Part shown: piece after piece, positions 43,398-53,001 of the stretch
Layout of the letters: the number at the start of each line of letters is the position of its first letter
How positions within the stretch are numbered: the first letter of the stretch is position 1
NCBI RefSeq assembly: GCF_017813235.1
Contig: NZ_JAGISH010000001.1
Span: forward strand, 682,001 to 746,000
From: Sagittula salina
Lineage (GTDB): Bacteria > Pseudomonadota > Alphaproteobacteria > Rhodobacterales > Rhodobacteraceae
Direction: 5' to 3'
DNA length: 64,000 bases
Translations under genes and position numbers: made by a program
Notes under the pieces: model-generated
Told to the model about the DNA's origin: nothing
The model's database searches: none
The model's input: the letters and a program-made list of their open reading frames with translations, nothing else

Positions 43398-44438
43398 TCA
43401 GATGATTTCGTCTTCGTCCGGCAGCTGTTCCGCCTCGAGGTGGGTGTCAAAGCCGCCCTCTGCAACCGCCGTCGCATGTGTCTTCAGCGCCGGTTCCGCG
43501 ATGTGGAATAGCGCGTCGCCCTCGTTGACCACCGGCAGGTTGGTGCGGCCGATAACGATGCCGGCGGTTTCTGCCCGCACCTCGACCTCCTGCTCGCCGA
43601 ACGGGTCGGAGATCACGCCCAGAACCGCGCCCTTGTCGACGTATTCGCCAGAACCCTTCAGCGTCCTCAGCAGCCCGCCGGACGGCGCCCGCGACCAGGC
43701 GGAATGCTCGCAGAAGACCGACAGTCCGCGCGCCCGTGGCACGCCCCGGCCGGAAACCATGCCCAACGTCTCCATCACCCGCAGGATGCCCGTCACCCCG
43801 GCGCGTGCGGCGAATTCATCGAAACGCAATCCTTCGCCGGCTTCATACAGCAGAACGTCCACCCCGGCCGCACCGGCCTCCAGCCGCAGGGACCCTTCGC
43901 GCACTTTCGACAGCAGCGTCACCGGCGCGCCGAAGGCATCGCCCAGGATGCGCAGCCGTTGCGATCCCGGGGTCAGCCGGATCTGGGGAAAATTGTCGCG
44001 CCCCACCGCCGCGGAATGCAGATCAATGCCGACATCGCAGCGGCGCACAACCTCTGTCATGAAGAGATCGGCGAGCCTTGCAGCCAGCGATCCCCGGCCA
44101 TGCCCCGGGAACACACGGTTCATGTCACGCCGGTCCGGAAGGTAACGCGACTGGTTCAGGAAGCCGAAGGAATTCACGATCGGCACCGCGATCAGAGTAC
44201 CCGATAGCCGGCTGACCGGCGCGGCGCGCAGCAGGCGGCGGACAATTTCCACTCCGATCACCTCGTCGCCGTGGATTGCAGCCGAAACGAACATCACCGG
44301 ACCTGGCTTGCGCCCATGCACCACATGCGCCGACAGCGTGACCGGCGTGTGGTCCGACAGCACGGAGACCGGCATGTCGATAGTCCGGCGTTCGCCGGGC
44401 CGCACGGTTTCACTGCCAATTTGGAACGGCTCACGCAT
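43398..44438 (-). CDS. Succinylglutamate desuccinylase/aspartoacylase family protein
   Basis: The 346-residue zinc carboxypeptidase-like protein has the ligands in AAIHGDEVIGVEIV (H, E) and GIDLHSAAVGRDNFPQIR (H), plus the arginine motif DMNRVFPG. A C-terminal barrel-like domain (GEYVDKGAVLGVISDPFG) resembles a lipoyl/biotinyl-type fold, as in several members. Relatives include DoeB of ectoine breakdown, but nothing here ties it to that pathway beyond a DoeA-like gene 19 kb away. ATG at 44438 is preferred over GTG at 44501. Confidence 0.85.
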   Translation of the reverse strand: MREPFQIGSETVRPGERRTIDMPVSVLSDHTPVTLSAHVVHGRKPGPVMFVSAAIHGDEVIGVEIVRRLLRAAPVSRLSGTLIAVPIVNSFGFLNQSRYLPDRRDMNRVFPGHGRGSLAARLADLFMTEVVRRCDVGIDLHSAAVGRDNFPQIRLTPGSQRLRILGDAFGAPVTLLSKVREGSLRLEAGAAGVDVLLYEAGEGLRFDEFAARAGVTGILRVMETLGMVSGRGVPRARGLSVFCEHSAWSRAPSGGLLRTLKGSGEYVDKGAVLGVISDPFGEQEVEVRAETAGIVIGRTNLPVVNEGDALFHIAEPALKTHATAVAEGGFDTHLEAEQLPDEDEII

Positions 44439-44692
44439 GTCTTGATCCCTTTCGCGCGCATAAGGGACAGTTTTGCCGGAAACTGCAAGCAGCGCCCCCA
44501 ACTCCGGGACGCAAGGACCCAGTGCATCGGCTTTCTTACGAGGATCTGGAGGTTGCCATTAAAGGGTGGTCCTTCGGTTTTGTCGTGCCACCGGCGGCGG
44601 TCGGGCGGTGTCTTGTCCGCCAGTAGCTACCGCACCGCCCGAGCAGCCTGCCGGAGTGCATTGCAGACGCGCACCCGGAGGGAGGTTGCAGG
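44439..44692. other. Leader region of the aspartoacylase-like gene
   Basis: I see no gene here. GGCGGTCGGGCGGTG and its partner CACCGCCCGAG (about 44593-44645) could form a long imperfect hairpin. Any promoter for the downstream minus-strand gene must be here, but I could not pick one. Confidence 0.35.
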
Positions 44693-44724
44693 CGAAAACG
44701 GGCGCCCCCGCAGGGACGCCCGCC
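44693..44724 (-). terminator. Peroxiredoxin gene terminator
   Basis: On the minus strand GGGCGTCCC and GGGGGCGCCC form a stem around a CTGC turn, followed by GTTTTCGC. It lies about 20 bases after the stop. Confidence 0.75.
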
Positions 44725-44744
44725 AAACGGTCCAAAGGAGCCGA

Positions 44745-45398
44745 TTACGCCGGGTTCTTGGCGTAACGCAGGTAGGGAAGCTTGATATCCAGATCGCCGT
44801 ACTTCTCTTTGGCCGCATCGTTGTCGAGCGACAGAGCCACGATCACGTCCTGCCCGACTTCCCAGTTTGCAGGCACAGCCAGCGGCTGCTGCCAAGTGCG
44901 CTGCAGACCGTCGAGCGCGCGCAGCACCTCGGCAAAGTTGCGGCCGACCGACATCGGGTAGGTCATCATCAGCTGCACCTTCTTGTCCGGCGACACGATG
45001 AAGACTGATCGCACCGTGGCGCTGTCGGCGGGCGTGCGGCCGTCGGGCAGGTAGGCATCGGCGGGCAGCATGTCGAGCGCCTTGGCCACGGCCAGGTCCT
45101 CGTCCGCGATGATCGGGAAACCGGCCTTCGCGTTGGCGGTCTTCTCGATGTCGCCTTTCCAGTCCTTGTGCTCCGCCACGCCGTCGACGGAAATGCCCAT
45201 GACCTTGGTGTTGCGCTTTTCCCACTCGTCGGCCAACTGCGCCACGGCGCCGAATTCGGTCGTGCAGACGGGGGTGAAATCCTTCGGGTGCGAGAAAAAG
45301 ATCGCCCAGGCATCACCCTGCCAGTCGTGCAGGTCGAATGCGCCGAGGTCAGTGGTGACGTGGAGATTCGGGAACACGTCGTTGATACGCAGTGCCAT
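44745..45398 (-). CDS. 1-Cys peroxiredoxin (Prx6 type)
   Basis: The 217-residue thiol peroxidase has its peroxidatic cysteine C45 in FTPVCTTEFG with the preceding SHPKDF. There is no resolving cysteine in the usual 2-Cys place. The C-terminal domain (VPANWEVGQDVIVALSLDN) is the extension typical of Prx6/AhpC-TSA type. It reduces H2O2 and organic hydroperoxides in the cytoplasm. ATG at 45398 has a GGAAGAG ribosome site. It is divergent from the aldehyde dehydrogenase gene. Confidence 0.92.
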   Translation of the reverse strand: MALRINDVFPNLHVTTDLGAFDLHDWQGDAWAIFFSHPKDFTPVCTTEFGAVAQLADEWEKRNTKVMGISVDGVAEHKDWKGDIEKTANAKAGFPIIADEDLAVAKALDMLPADAYLPDGRTPADSATVRSVFIVSPDKKVQLMMTYPMSVGRNFAEVLRALDGLQRTWQQPLAVPANWEVGQDVIVALSLDNDAAKEKYGDLDIKLPYLRYAKNPA

Positions 45399-45525
45399 GT
45401 CTCTTCCTTTCCTGTCCGATGTCATCGGAGTTGCTTTATGCCAGTTAGTTACATTCAATTTTTGATATGTAAAGGCCCCGCTTGCACCCCTTTCCGGCCA
45501 GTGACAGAGTGTCGCCATAACCCGA

Positions 45526-45537
45526 CCGACCGGTCGG
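45526..45537. promoter_or_regulatory. CCGACCGGTCGG palindrome, TetR-type operator candidate
   Basis: This is a perfect 12-bp palindrome within CCCGACCGACCGGTCGGG. It lies about 70 bases upstream of the aldehyde dehydrogenase start. It matches the form bound by several TetR-family regulators of acyl-CoA and aromatic pathways. No tetR gene is adjacent in the window. Confidence 0.5.
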
Positions 45538-45608
45538 GAAAACAGCAACGAAGCACGGACGAGGCCCCCCTCATGGGCGGACCTAATCATTGATCGGGAG
45601 GATCAGCA

Positions 45609-47048
45609 ATGCTCGAGAAACGCCAGTTCTACATCGATGGCGCATGGGTCGACCCCGCCGAGGCCCGCGACCACAACGTGATCGACCCCTCGACGGAGGA
45701 CCCCTGCGCGGTGATCTCGCTGGGCGGTCAGGCCGACACCGACCGCGCCGTGGCAGCCGCCCGCGCCGCCCTGCCCGGCTGGATGGCCACCCCGCCCGAA
45801 GAACGCCTCGCGGCCCTGGAACGGGTCTACGCCGAGTACAGGAAGCGTTCAGAAGATCTGGCCCAGGCCATGTCCATGGAGATGGGCGCGCCGATCGAAC
45901 TGGCGCGGACCTCGCAGTTCGGCGCGGGCCTCGGACACCTGAAGAACTTCATTGCCGCGGCAAAAGCCTTCGAGTGGGAAAAGCCGCTGTCCGACGAGCA
46001 TCCCGACACGATGATCCGCCACGAGGCGGTGGGCGTCTGCGCGCTCATCACGCCGTGGAACTGGCCGATGAACCAGATCACGCTGAAGGTCGGCGCGGCA
46101 CTGGTGGCGGGGAACACGATGGTGCTGAAGCCGTCGGAGGAGAGCCCCATCGACGCCATGATCTTTGCCGAGGTGATGGATGCCGCGGACCTTCCGAAGG
46201 GCGTTTTCAACCTCGTCAATGGCGACGGCGCGGGCGTGGGCACGCAGCTGTCTTCGCATAAGGACGTGGATATGGTGAGCTTCACCGGCTCCACCCGCGC
46301 GGGCATCGCGATCTCCAAGGCCGCCGCCGACACGCTGAAGCGCGTGCACCTCGAACTGGGCGGCAAGGGCGCCAATCTGATCTTCGAAGACGCCGACGAA
46401 AAGGCAGTGAAGCGCGGCGTGCTGCACATGATGAACAACTCCGGCCAGTCCTGCAACGCGCCCTCGCGGATGATGGTTCAGGCGGGGCGCTACGACGCCG
46501 CCGTCGAAGAGGCCGCCAATGTCGCCTCCAAGGTCACTGTTGGCCCTGCCTCCCAGGAAGGCCGCCACATAGGCCCGGTGGTGAACGAGACCCAGTGGAC
46601 CAAGATCCAGGATCTGATCCAGAAGGGTATCGACGAGGGCGCGCGGCTGGTTGCCGGGGGAGTCGGCCGCCCAGAGGGCCTGAACAAGGGTTTCTACGTA
46701 CGCCCCACCGTCTTTGCCGACGTGACGCCGGAGATGACCATCGCGCGTGAGGAGATCTTTGGCCCGGTGCTGTCGATCCTCAAATTCGAGACCGAGGAAG
46801 AGGCCGTCGCCATGGCCAATGATACGGTCTACGGCCTGACCAATTACGTGCAGTCGTCGGACACGGAGCGCCGTCACCGACTGGCGCGGCAGCTGCGGTC
46901 CGGCATGGTGGAAATGAACGGCAAGTCGCGCGGGCCGGGCGCGCCCTTTGGCGGCGTGAAGGCCTCTGGTAACGGTCGCGAAGGCGGCGCCTGGGGCATC
47001 CACGACTTCGTCGAGGTCAAGGCGATCTCCGGCTGGTCGGCGGAGTGA
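45609..47048 (+). CDS. Aldehyde dehydrogenase family protein
   Basis: The 479-residue NAD(P)-dependent enzyme has an active site that looks complete: N151 in ITPWNWPMNQ, E249 in LELGGKGAN and the nucleophile C282 in NSGQSCNAPSRM. FTGSTRAG is the cofactor loop. It belongs to the broad ALDH group with glycine in the NGKSRGPGAPFGGVKASGNGRE tail. Substrate unknown. A GGGAGGA ribosome site lies eight bases before the ATG. It stands alone and has a TetR-type operator candidate upstream. Confidence 0.9.
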   Translation: MLEKRQFYIDGAWVDPAEARDHNVIDPSTEDPCAVISLGGQADTDRAVAAARAALPGWMATPPEERLAALERVYAEYRKRSEDLAQAMSMEMGAPIELARTSQFGAGLGHLKNFIAAAKAFEWEKPLSDEHPDTMIRHEAVGVCALITPWNWPMNQITLKVGAALVAGNTMVLKPSEESPIDAMIFAEVMDAADLPKGVFNLVNGDGAGVGTQLSSHKDVDMVSFTGSTRAGIAISKAAADTLKRVHLELGGKGANLIFEDADEKAVKRGVLHMMNNSGQSCNAPSRMMVQAGRYDAAVEEAANVASKVTVGPASQEGRHIGPVVNETQWTKIQDLIQKGIDEGARLVAGGVGRPEGLNKGFYVRPTVFADVTPEMTIAREEIFGPVLSILKFETEEEAVAMANDTVYGLTNYVQSSDTERRHRLARQLRSGMVEMNGKSRGPGAPFGGVKASGNGREGGAWGIHDFVEVKAISGWSAE

Positions 47049-47055
47049 ACGGTTT

Positions 47056-47165
47056 CGCCTGACTGCGTCAGGCGACCGACGCGCCTGTGGCGCGTATGGG
47101 GGCGCGGCCCCCATACCCACGCGGTATTTTCAAACCAAAGAAGCAGGACCCCGAGTCCTGCTTCT
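47056..47165. repeat. Intergenic repeat with three hairpins
   Basis: CGCCTGAC/GTCAGGCG at 47056-47074, GTATGGGGGC/GCCCCCATAC at 47094-47116 and AAGCAGGAC/GTCCTGCTT at 47141-47163 lie between the convergent ALDH and ACR3 genes. GGTATTTTCAAACCAAAGAA sits between the second and third. It probably serves as a two-way terminator and belongs to the dispersed family. Confidence 0.75.
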
Positions 47166-47182
47166 ACCGTTATTTGACCCCT

Positions 47183-48211
<1,029 letters not shown>

Positions 48212-48299
48212 CTCGTCCCCCTCATCTCCCTCCCCGGATACGCCGGGAAACCGAAGTCTGGCAACTATCGGGGGCACATGACAGCCTTGCGACAGTCCG

Positions 48300-48944
48300 T
48301 CAGAACGGCGTCCTGGCGCGGAAACTCATGCCGCGCCCGCTTTCGGGGTGGTTCACCCGCAGCTCTTCGGCGTGCAGCATCATGCGCGGAAATTGCGCCG
48401 CGGTCTCGGGCGCATACAGCTCGTCGCCGAGGATCGGGTGCCCCAGCGCCAGCATGTGGACCCGCAGCTGGTGCGTCCGCCCGGTATGCGGGAACAGTCG
48501 GACACGGCTTTCTTCGTCGGAGGTCCTCAGCACCTTGTAGCCCGTCAGCGCGGGCTTGCCCGTTTCCAGGCTGACCATCTGCCGAGGCCGGTTCGGCCAG
48601 TCCACAATCAGCGGCAGGTCGACGTCTCCGGCCTTCGGCGTGAGCCGCCCGGCGACGCGAGCCACGTAGATCTTCCTCGTCTTCCGCGCCTCGAACTGGG
48701 CACCGAGGTCACGCTGCGCATGGGCCGTCAGGGCAAAGACCATCACGCCGGAAGTATCCCGATCCAGTCGATGCACCAGCCGCACGGTCGGAAAGGCGGT
48801 TTCGAGGCGCGTCAGCAGGCAGTCCGCCAGATCCTCACCCTTGCCGGGAACCGACAGCAGGCCGGCGGGCTTGTCGACGACCAAGAGGTCGCTGTCCTCG
48901 TGCAGGATCGGGATGTCGCCTTTCGGCGGATCGTAGGTGCTCAT
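48300..48944 (-). CDS. RluA-family pseudouridine synthase
   Basis: The 214-residue protein has the catalytic aspartate in [15 protein letters not shown], with [16 protein letters not shown] before it and [20 protein letters not shown] after it. There is no S4 domain, as in RluA itself (target 23S rRNA U746 and some tRNAs); the exact target cannot be fixed. ATG at 48944 is used, which gives the RluA length. Confidence 0.9.
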   Translation of the reverse strand: MSTYDPPKGDIPILHEDSDLLVVDKPAGLLSVPGKGEDLADCLLTRLETAFPTVRLVHRLDRDTSGVMVFALTAHAQRDLGAQFEARKTRKIYVARVAGRLTPKAGDVDLPLIVDWPNRPRQMVSLETGKPALTGYKVLRTSDEESRVRLFPHTGRTHQLRVHMLALGHPILGDELYAPETAAQFPRMMLHAEELRVNHPESGRGMSFRARTPF

Positions 48945-49530
48945 GCCCCTCCCTACCGCGTGGCCCGTGCGGTGCAAGCGGGTTTTGCCGCGGCAGGCCG
49001 ACGGGGCCAAAACATATCACGCGCCACAGCCCTTTGCGAAAAGTGCGCGCGATCCCACGCAGACACCAACACCCGCACCACGGTCTGGATCGCCGCGCGC
49101 TGACCCGTCTCCCTGACGCTGGCAAACCTGTCCTGCGGGGTGACCGCCGCAGCCCAGACAGCGTTTTTCGGCCCCGCAGGCCAGTGTCCGATGGTTGGCA
49201 CCGCCATCGACCGCGGCGGAGTGACATTCGACGCGTGCTTCTCCGGCGAATGCCGGGACCACGGCAATGCCCGCCCCCCCCCCCGGGAGCGCGGCAATCC
49301 CGCCACGGCACGCCCCCGATTCCGCGAGTGCAAGCCCAATTCCGCGACGGATTGCTGCAGTCCCGTAGGCCCCATGCGCGCAGCCCTCAGGCGGCGATGG
49401 GGCACAGGCAGCATCCCAGCCGCCTTCTTTGACTCTCACGATACCTCAGGGGGAGCCGCCGCAGGCCCCAAGGGGGCAGAATCCTCCAACGCGCCGCGGG
49501 GGCGCGCGCCCGCGAAAAAGAGCCAGCGTG
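48945..49530. other. 586-bp gene-poor region with an 11-base C tract
   Basis: Several frames are open on both strands, but none has a ribosome site or recognisable motif. The plus strand around 49140-49260 reads FFGPAGQCPMVGTAIDRGG, which I cannot assign. A run of eleven C (49274-49284) stands out. From about 49440 a diverged copy of the dispersed repeat appears (GGGGGAGCC, CGCCGCGGGGGCGCGC). Confidence 0.4.
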
Positions 49531-50424
49531 TCAGACGATCTTGTGCCCGACTTCGCGCAAGCGGCGCGCGATCTCGGCAATATGCAAAGGACCGGTTTCG
49601 CAGCAGCCACCGACGATGGTCGCGCCGCAGTCCAGCCAGCGCATGACGTGGTCGGCGTAGATCTCCGGCCCCATGTCCCGGCGGCGGGTCAGGGCATCGA
49701 CAGTGGGGCTGTCCTTCAGGAAATCCTTGGTGATCATGGTGAAAGCATTGGCGTAGGCACCGAAAGGCAACCCCGCCTTCGCCAGATGGGCCAAGGCGGC
49801 AGGCATCGCCTCCGGCGCCGCACAATTGGCCAGCAGCGCCGCCGCACCGTCGCGGGCGATGGGACCCACCTCCGACACCGGCTCGCCGGAGCGCAGGCGC
49901 GTGCCGTCCTCGTCGTCCACAGTCACAGCAAGCCAGACAGGCAGGCCCATGCCCCGCGCGCCTTCGAGCACCGCGCGGGCATGGTTCAGCGAGGCGACCG
50001 TTTCGCAGATCAGGAGATCGCAGCCGGGCGCCAGCATTCCCGCCACCTCCGCATAAAGCGGGACCGCCTCCGCGTGGGGCGGGTGGATGTCGGGGCGGTA
50101 GGAGGCGCCGAGTGGCCCGATGCTGCCCGCGATCCGCCCGCAGCCATGGGCGTCGCGGGCGCTTTCTGCTTCGGCCAGGGCCGCCCGCAGAAGCGCCGGA
50201 AACTGATCCTCCATCCCCGCCTTCACCAACCGGTCGCGATGTAACGCATAGGTGTTGGTCATGGCCACCGTGGCTCCGGCCGCGAAATAATCGGTGTGGA
50301 CCTGCCCCACCAGCCCGGGATGATCCACCATCACCTGCGTGGCCCAGAGCGGCGTTGGCCGGTCGCCCGCGCGCCGGAGCAGTTCCTGCCCCATACCGCC
50401 GTCAAGCAGGGTGATCGCTGTCAT
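49531..50424 (-). CDS. Homocysteine S-methyltransferase family protein
   Basis: The 297-residue protein has the TIM-barrel of cobalamin-independent homocysteine methyltransferases. ITLLDGGMGQELLRRAG is the N-terminal signature; zinc ligands are in ALLANCAAPEAM (Cys) and TIVGGCCETGPLHI (Cys-Cys). The methyl donor may be betaine, S-methylmethionine or another compound. ATG at 50424 removes an unsupported extension. It lies 138 bases downstream of the free-methionine-sulfoxide reductase gene, which fits a shared methionine role. Confidence 0.9.
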   Translation of the reverse strand: MTAITLLDGGMGQELLRRAGDRPTPLWATQVMVDHPGLVGQVHTDYFAAGATVAMTNTYALHRDRLVKAGMEDQFPALLRAALAEAESARDAHGCGRIAGSIGPLGASYRPDIHPPHAEAVPLYAEVAGMLAPGCDLLICETVASLNHARAVLEGARGMGLPVWLAVTVDDEDGTRLRSGEPVSEVGPIARDGAAALLANCAAPEAMPAALAHLAKAGLPFGAYANAFTMITKDFLKDSPTVDALTRRRDMGPEIYADHVMRWLDCGATIVGGCCETGPLHIAEIARRLREVGHKIV

Positions 50425-50562
50425 CGGGACATCCTTTCCAAGCCTCGGCGCCGCGCCATTGCCGCCCCTCCGGGGCATATCTGGACGGAAGACCCCGGAC
50501 TTCAAGCCGAAGTCGCCCGCCTCACGGCGGCCAGACCGCACGCTGGCCGGGTCCGACAGGTA

Positions 50563-51021
50563 TCAGGCGGCGTGGCGGAAGACCGCGTCGAGGATCGCCT
50601 GCAACCGCGCTTCGTCCTCTTCGGTGAACGCGTCCGGGAAATCACTGTCGATGTCGAAGACACCAAGCAACCGCCCCTGCCCGTCACGCACCGGCAGAAC
50701 AAGTTCCGACCGGGTCGAACTGGAGCAGGCGATATGATCGGTGAAGGCTTCCACATCCGCGACGCGCTGCGCTGCACCGGTGCGCGCACAGGCGCCGCAG
50801 ACGCCCCGTGCAAAGGGGATCACGAGGCAGCCGTGCCCACCCTGATAGGGGCCGATCTTCAGAAGCTCCGGTGCGGTCACGCGGTAGAAGCCGGTCCAGT
50901 GAAAACGGTCGTCGGCGTGCTGTACCTCGCAGGCGAGGGTCGCCATGAGGGCGACGGAATCCGTCTCGCCCTCGGTCAGGGCGGCAACGGTCTTTGTGAG
51001 GGTGTCGTAATCGATTTTCAT
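50563..51021 (-). CDS. msrC: Free methionine-(R)-sulfoxide reductase (GAF domain)
   Basis: The 152-residue GAF protein has cysteines C65, C75 and C99 spaced exactly as C84, C94 and C118 of E. coli fRMsr, in the contexts GGHGCLVIPF, ARGVCGAC and DHIACSSSTRSE. The GAF pocket motif GVFDIDSDFPDAF is present. It reduces free Met-(R)-O, using thioredoxin. ATG at 51021 is the natural start. It is next to a homocysteine methyltransferase on the same strand. Confidence 0.92.
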   Translation of the reverse strand: MKIDYDTLTKTVAALTEGETDSVALMATLACEVQHADDRFHWTGFYRVTAPELLKIGPYQGGHGCLVIPFARGVCGACARTGAAQRVADVEAFTDHIACSSSTRSELVLPVRDGQGRLLGVFDIDSDFPDAFTEEDEARLQAILDAVFRHAA

Positions 51022-51039
51022 GGGGCTGCTTCTGCCACG

Positions 51040-51115
51040 GGTCAAGGCGAGGGGCCAGCCCCTCGCGCTCCCCGAGGTATTTTCGAACCAAAGAAGAAGG
51101 AGAAGCGCACCCCTC
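51040..51115. repeat. Dispersed intergenic repeat, well conserved copy
   Basis: GCGAGGGGCCAGCCCCTCGC (51048-51067) forms a hairpin, followed by GCTCCCCGAGGTATTTTCGA and ACCAAAGAAGAAGG. This is the clearest copy and lies between the thiolase and msrC genes. Confidence 0.7.
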
Positions 51116-51126
51116 CCGCTGCGGCG

Positions 51127-52299
51127 TCAGAGGCGTTCGATGGCGAGGGCCGTGCCTTCGCCGCCGCCAATGCAGATGGCCGCGACACCGCGCTTCAGCC
51201 CACGTTTTTCCAGCGCGTTCAGAAGCGTGACGATAATCCGCGCACCGGACGCGCCGATGGGGTGGCCCAGAGCGCAGGCGCCGCCGTTCACGTTCACGAT
51301 GTCGCGGGGAAGGCCCATTTCCTTCATGAACGCCATCGGCACCACGGCAAAGGCTTCGTTCACCTCCCAGAGGTCGACGTCGCCCTTCTTCCAGCCGATC
51401 CGTTCCAGCAGCTTTCTCGCGGCCGGGACCGGGGCCGTGGGGAAATCCCTTGGCGCCTGCGCGTGGCTGGCGTGGCCGAGGATGCGGGCGCGGGGCGTGC
51501 TGCCCGCAGCGACCGCCACGTCAAGCGTGGTCATCACCAGCGCCGCCGCGCCGTCGCTGATCGACGAGGAATTCGCCGCGGTCACCGTGCCGCCCTTGCG
51601 AAAGGCCGGTTTCAGCATCGGGATCTTTTCGGGCCGGGCCTTGCCGGGCTGTTCGTCGCGGGTGATGATCTCTTCGCCGTGCCGCGTGTGCAGCGTGACG
51701 GGAACGATTTCGTTGTCGAAGGCGTCTGAGCGTTCCGCGTCGAGCGCGTTCGACAGCGAAGCCAGCGCGTACTGGTCCTGCGCCTCGCGGGTGAACTGGA
51801 AGGCCTCCGCGCAATCTTCTGCAAAGGTGCCCATCAGGCGGCCCCGATCATATGCGTCCTCAAGTCCGTCAAGAAACATGTGATCGACAACCTGACTGTG
51901 GCCGATTCGCGCGCCGCCACGCATCTTGGGCAGCAGATAGGGCGCTTGCGACATGGACTCCATGCCACCGGCCACGATGCAGGCCGCCTGGCCCAGTGCC
52001 AGCCGGTCCCAGGCCATCATCGCCGCCTTCATCCCCGAACCGCACATCTTGTTCAGCGTTGTGGCAGGAACGTCCTCTCCCAGACCGGCGGCAAAGCCCG
52101 CCTGCCGCGCCGGTGCCTGCCCCTGCCCTGCGGGCAGCACGCAGCCCATCAGCAGTTCGTCCACCTGAGCGGGTGCGGCCTCTGCCAGCGCCGCCCGGAT
52201 CGCCGCGCCGCCGAGCGTCGCCGCAGGAACGTCCTCGAAGACGCCCTGAAAGCCGCCCATCGGCGTGCGCGCCGCCCCGGTGATCACCACGTCCTTCAT
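51127..52299 (-). CDS. Acetyl-CoA C-acyltransferase (thiolase)
   Basis: The 390-residue thiolase has its first catalytic cysteine C86 in TLNKMCGSGMKA, histidine in the GGACALGHPIGASGARI block and the C-terminal CIGGGEGTAL cysteine. Length and LWEVNEAFAVVPM fit the acetoacetyl-CoA/beta-ketothiolase group. The role may be in beta-oxidation or polyhydroxyalkanoate synthesis. ATG at 52299 begins the first strand. It is divergent from the STAS gene. Confidence 0.95.
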   Translation of the reverse strand: MKDVVITGAARTPMGGFQGVFEDVPAATLGGAAIRAALAEAAPAQVDELLMGCVLPAGQGQAPARQAGFAAGLGEDVPATTLNKMCGSGMKAAMMAWDRLALGQAACIVAGGMESMSQAPYLLPKMRGGARIGHSQVVDHMFLDGLEDAYDRGRLMGTFAEDCAEAFQFTREAQDQYALASLSNALDAERSDAFDNEIVPVTLHTRHGEEIITRDEQPGKARPEKIPMLKPAFRKGGTVTAANSSSISDGAAALVMTTLDVAVAAGSTPRARILGHASHAQAPRDFPTAPVPAARKLLERIGWKKGDVDLWEVNEAFAVVPMAFMKEMGLPRDIVNVNGGACALGHPIGASGARIIVTLLNALEKRGLKRGVAAICIGGGEGTALAIERL

Positions 52300-52472
52300 G
52301 TTCTCTCTCCCGCAAAAGCCATGTGCCCTGCATACCGAATGGTAAGGATTAGCGTCTAGCCTCCCGTGGCGATCCGAGGGATGAGCGGCGCGGTATCCGT
52401 GACCAGGAATGTTTGTCCGACAAACCCGCCCCGGCCCGCACTGGTCACGACCCATTGGTAACGAGGCACCGC

Positions 52473-52802
52473 ATGCTACTGAACACCCGCAAGGAAGGCG
52501 ACATCGACATTGTCCGTGTCGAGGCGGATCGGATCGATGCCGCCGTCGCCATCCATTTCAAGGACCGTATGCGCGAGGCGCTCGGTGGTGCAACAGGTCG
52601 CGTGATCCTCGACCTCGAGGAGGTCGATTTCATCGACTCCTCCGGTCTCGGGGCCATCGTTGCCGCGATGAAGCTGATGCCGCCGGGGATCAAGCTGGAG
52701 CTTGCCGGACTTACCGCCGCCGTCGACAAGGTGTTTCGCATGACGCGGATGGATTCGATCTTTGTCATCCATCCCTCCGCCGGCACGGCGCTGGAGGCAT
52801 GA
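52473..52802 (+). CDS. STAS-domain anti-sigma factor antagonist
   Basis: The 109-residue protein is a single STAS domain. The phosphoacceptor motif DSSGLG is at residues 55-60 after LDLEEVDFI. In partner-switching systems the unphosphorylated form captures a kinase/anti-sigma protein; phosphorylation releases it. The HATPase gene 200 bases downstream is the natural partner. Its TGA overlaps an ATG of a small frame (ATGA). No sigma factor gene is adjacent. Confidence 0.9.
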   Translation: MLLNTRKEGDIDIVRVEADRIDAAVAIHFKDRMREALGGATGRVILDLEEVDFIDSSGLGAIVAAMKLMPPGIKLELAGLTAAVDKVFRMTRMDSIFVIHPSAGTALEA

Positions 52803-52972
52803 CCGCCGCCGTGTCCAACGCGCCGGAGACGCCAGGCGGGGCAAGCGGGCAATCCCTAACGGGATCGCGCGCCAGTCTGACACAGGGCGTGGCCAAGCAG
52901 CCGCAGGGCATAATACCGGCAGGCTTCGCTATCGGGGCCATCGGGGCCATCGGGGCCTCCGCAGGGGTCTGA
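52799..52972 (+). CDS. Possible 57-residue ORF between STAS and HATPase genes
   Basis: The ATG overlaps the STAS stop as ATGA, so translation could be coupled. The peptide is low in charge and Gly/Ala/Ser-rich, ending in AIGAIGAIGASAGV, encoded by a 9-bp tandem repeat. It has no homologue I know. The same 200 bases might simply be a leader of the HATPase gene. Confidence 0.3.
   Translation: MTAAVSNAPETPGGASGQSLTGSRASLTQGVAKQPQGIIPAGFAIGAIGAIGASAGV
52929..52957. repeat. Three-copy 9-bp tandem repeat
   Basis: ATCGGGGCC is repeated three times. It is in frame with the small ORF and encodes IGA units. Confidence 0.85.
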
Positions 52973-53001
52973 CTGACGGAAGCGCCGCGGGGGGCGTCCA
53001 G

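Noticed and set aside
43398..44438. Assignment of the aspartoacylase-like gene as doeB
   Set aside because: It shares only the superfamily motifs; it is 19 kb from the DoeA-like gene and has no ectoine genes next to it.
45609..47048. Assignment of the aldehyde dehydrogenase as a paa or doe pathway enzyme
   Set aside because: No pathway-specific motif was recognised; paaZ would have a fused hydratase domain, which is absent here.
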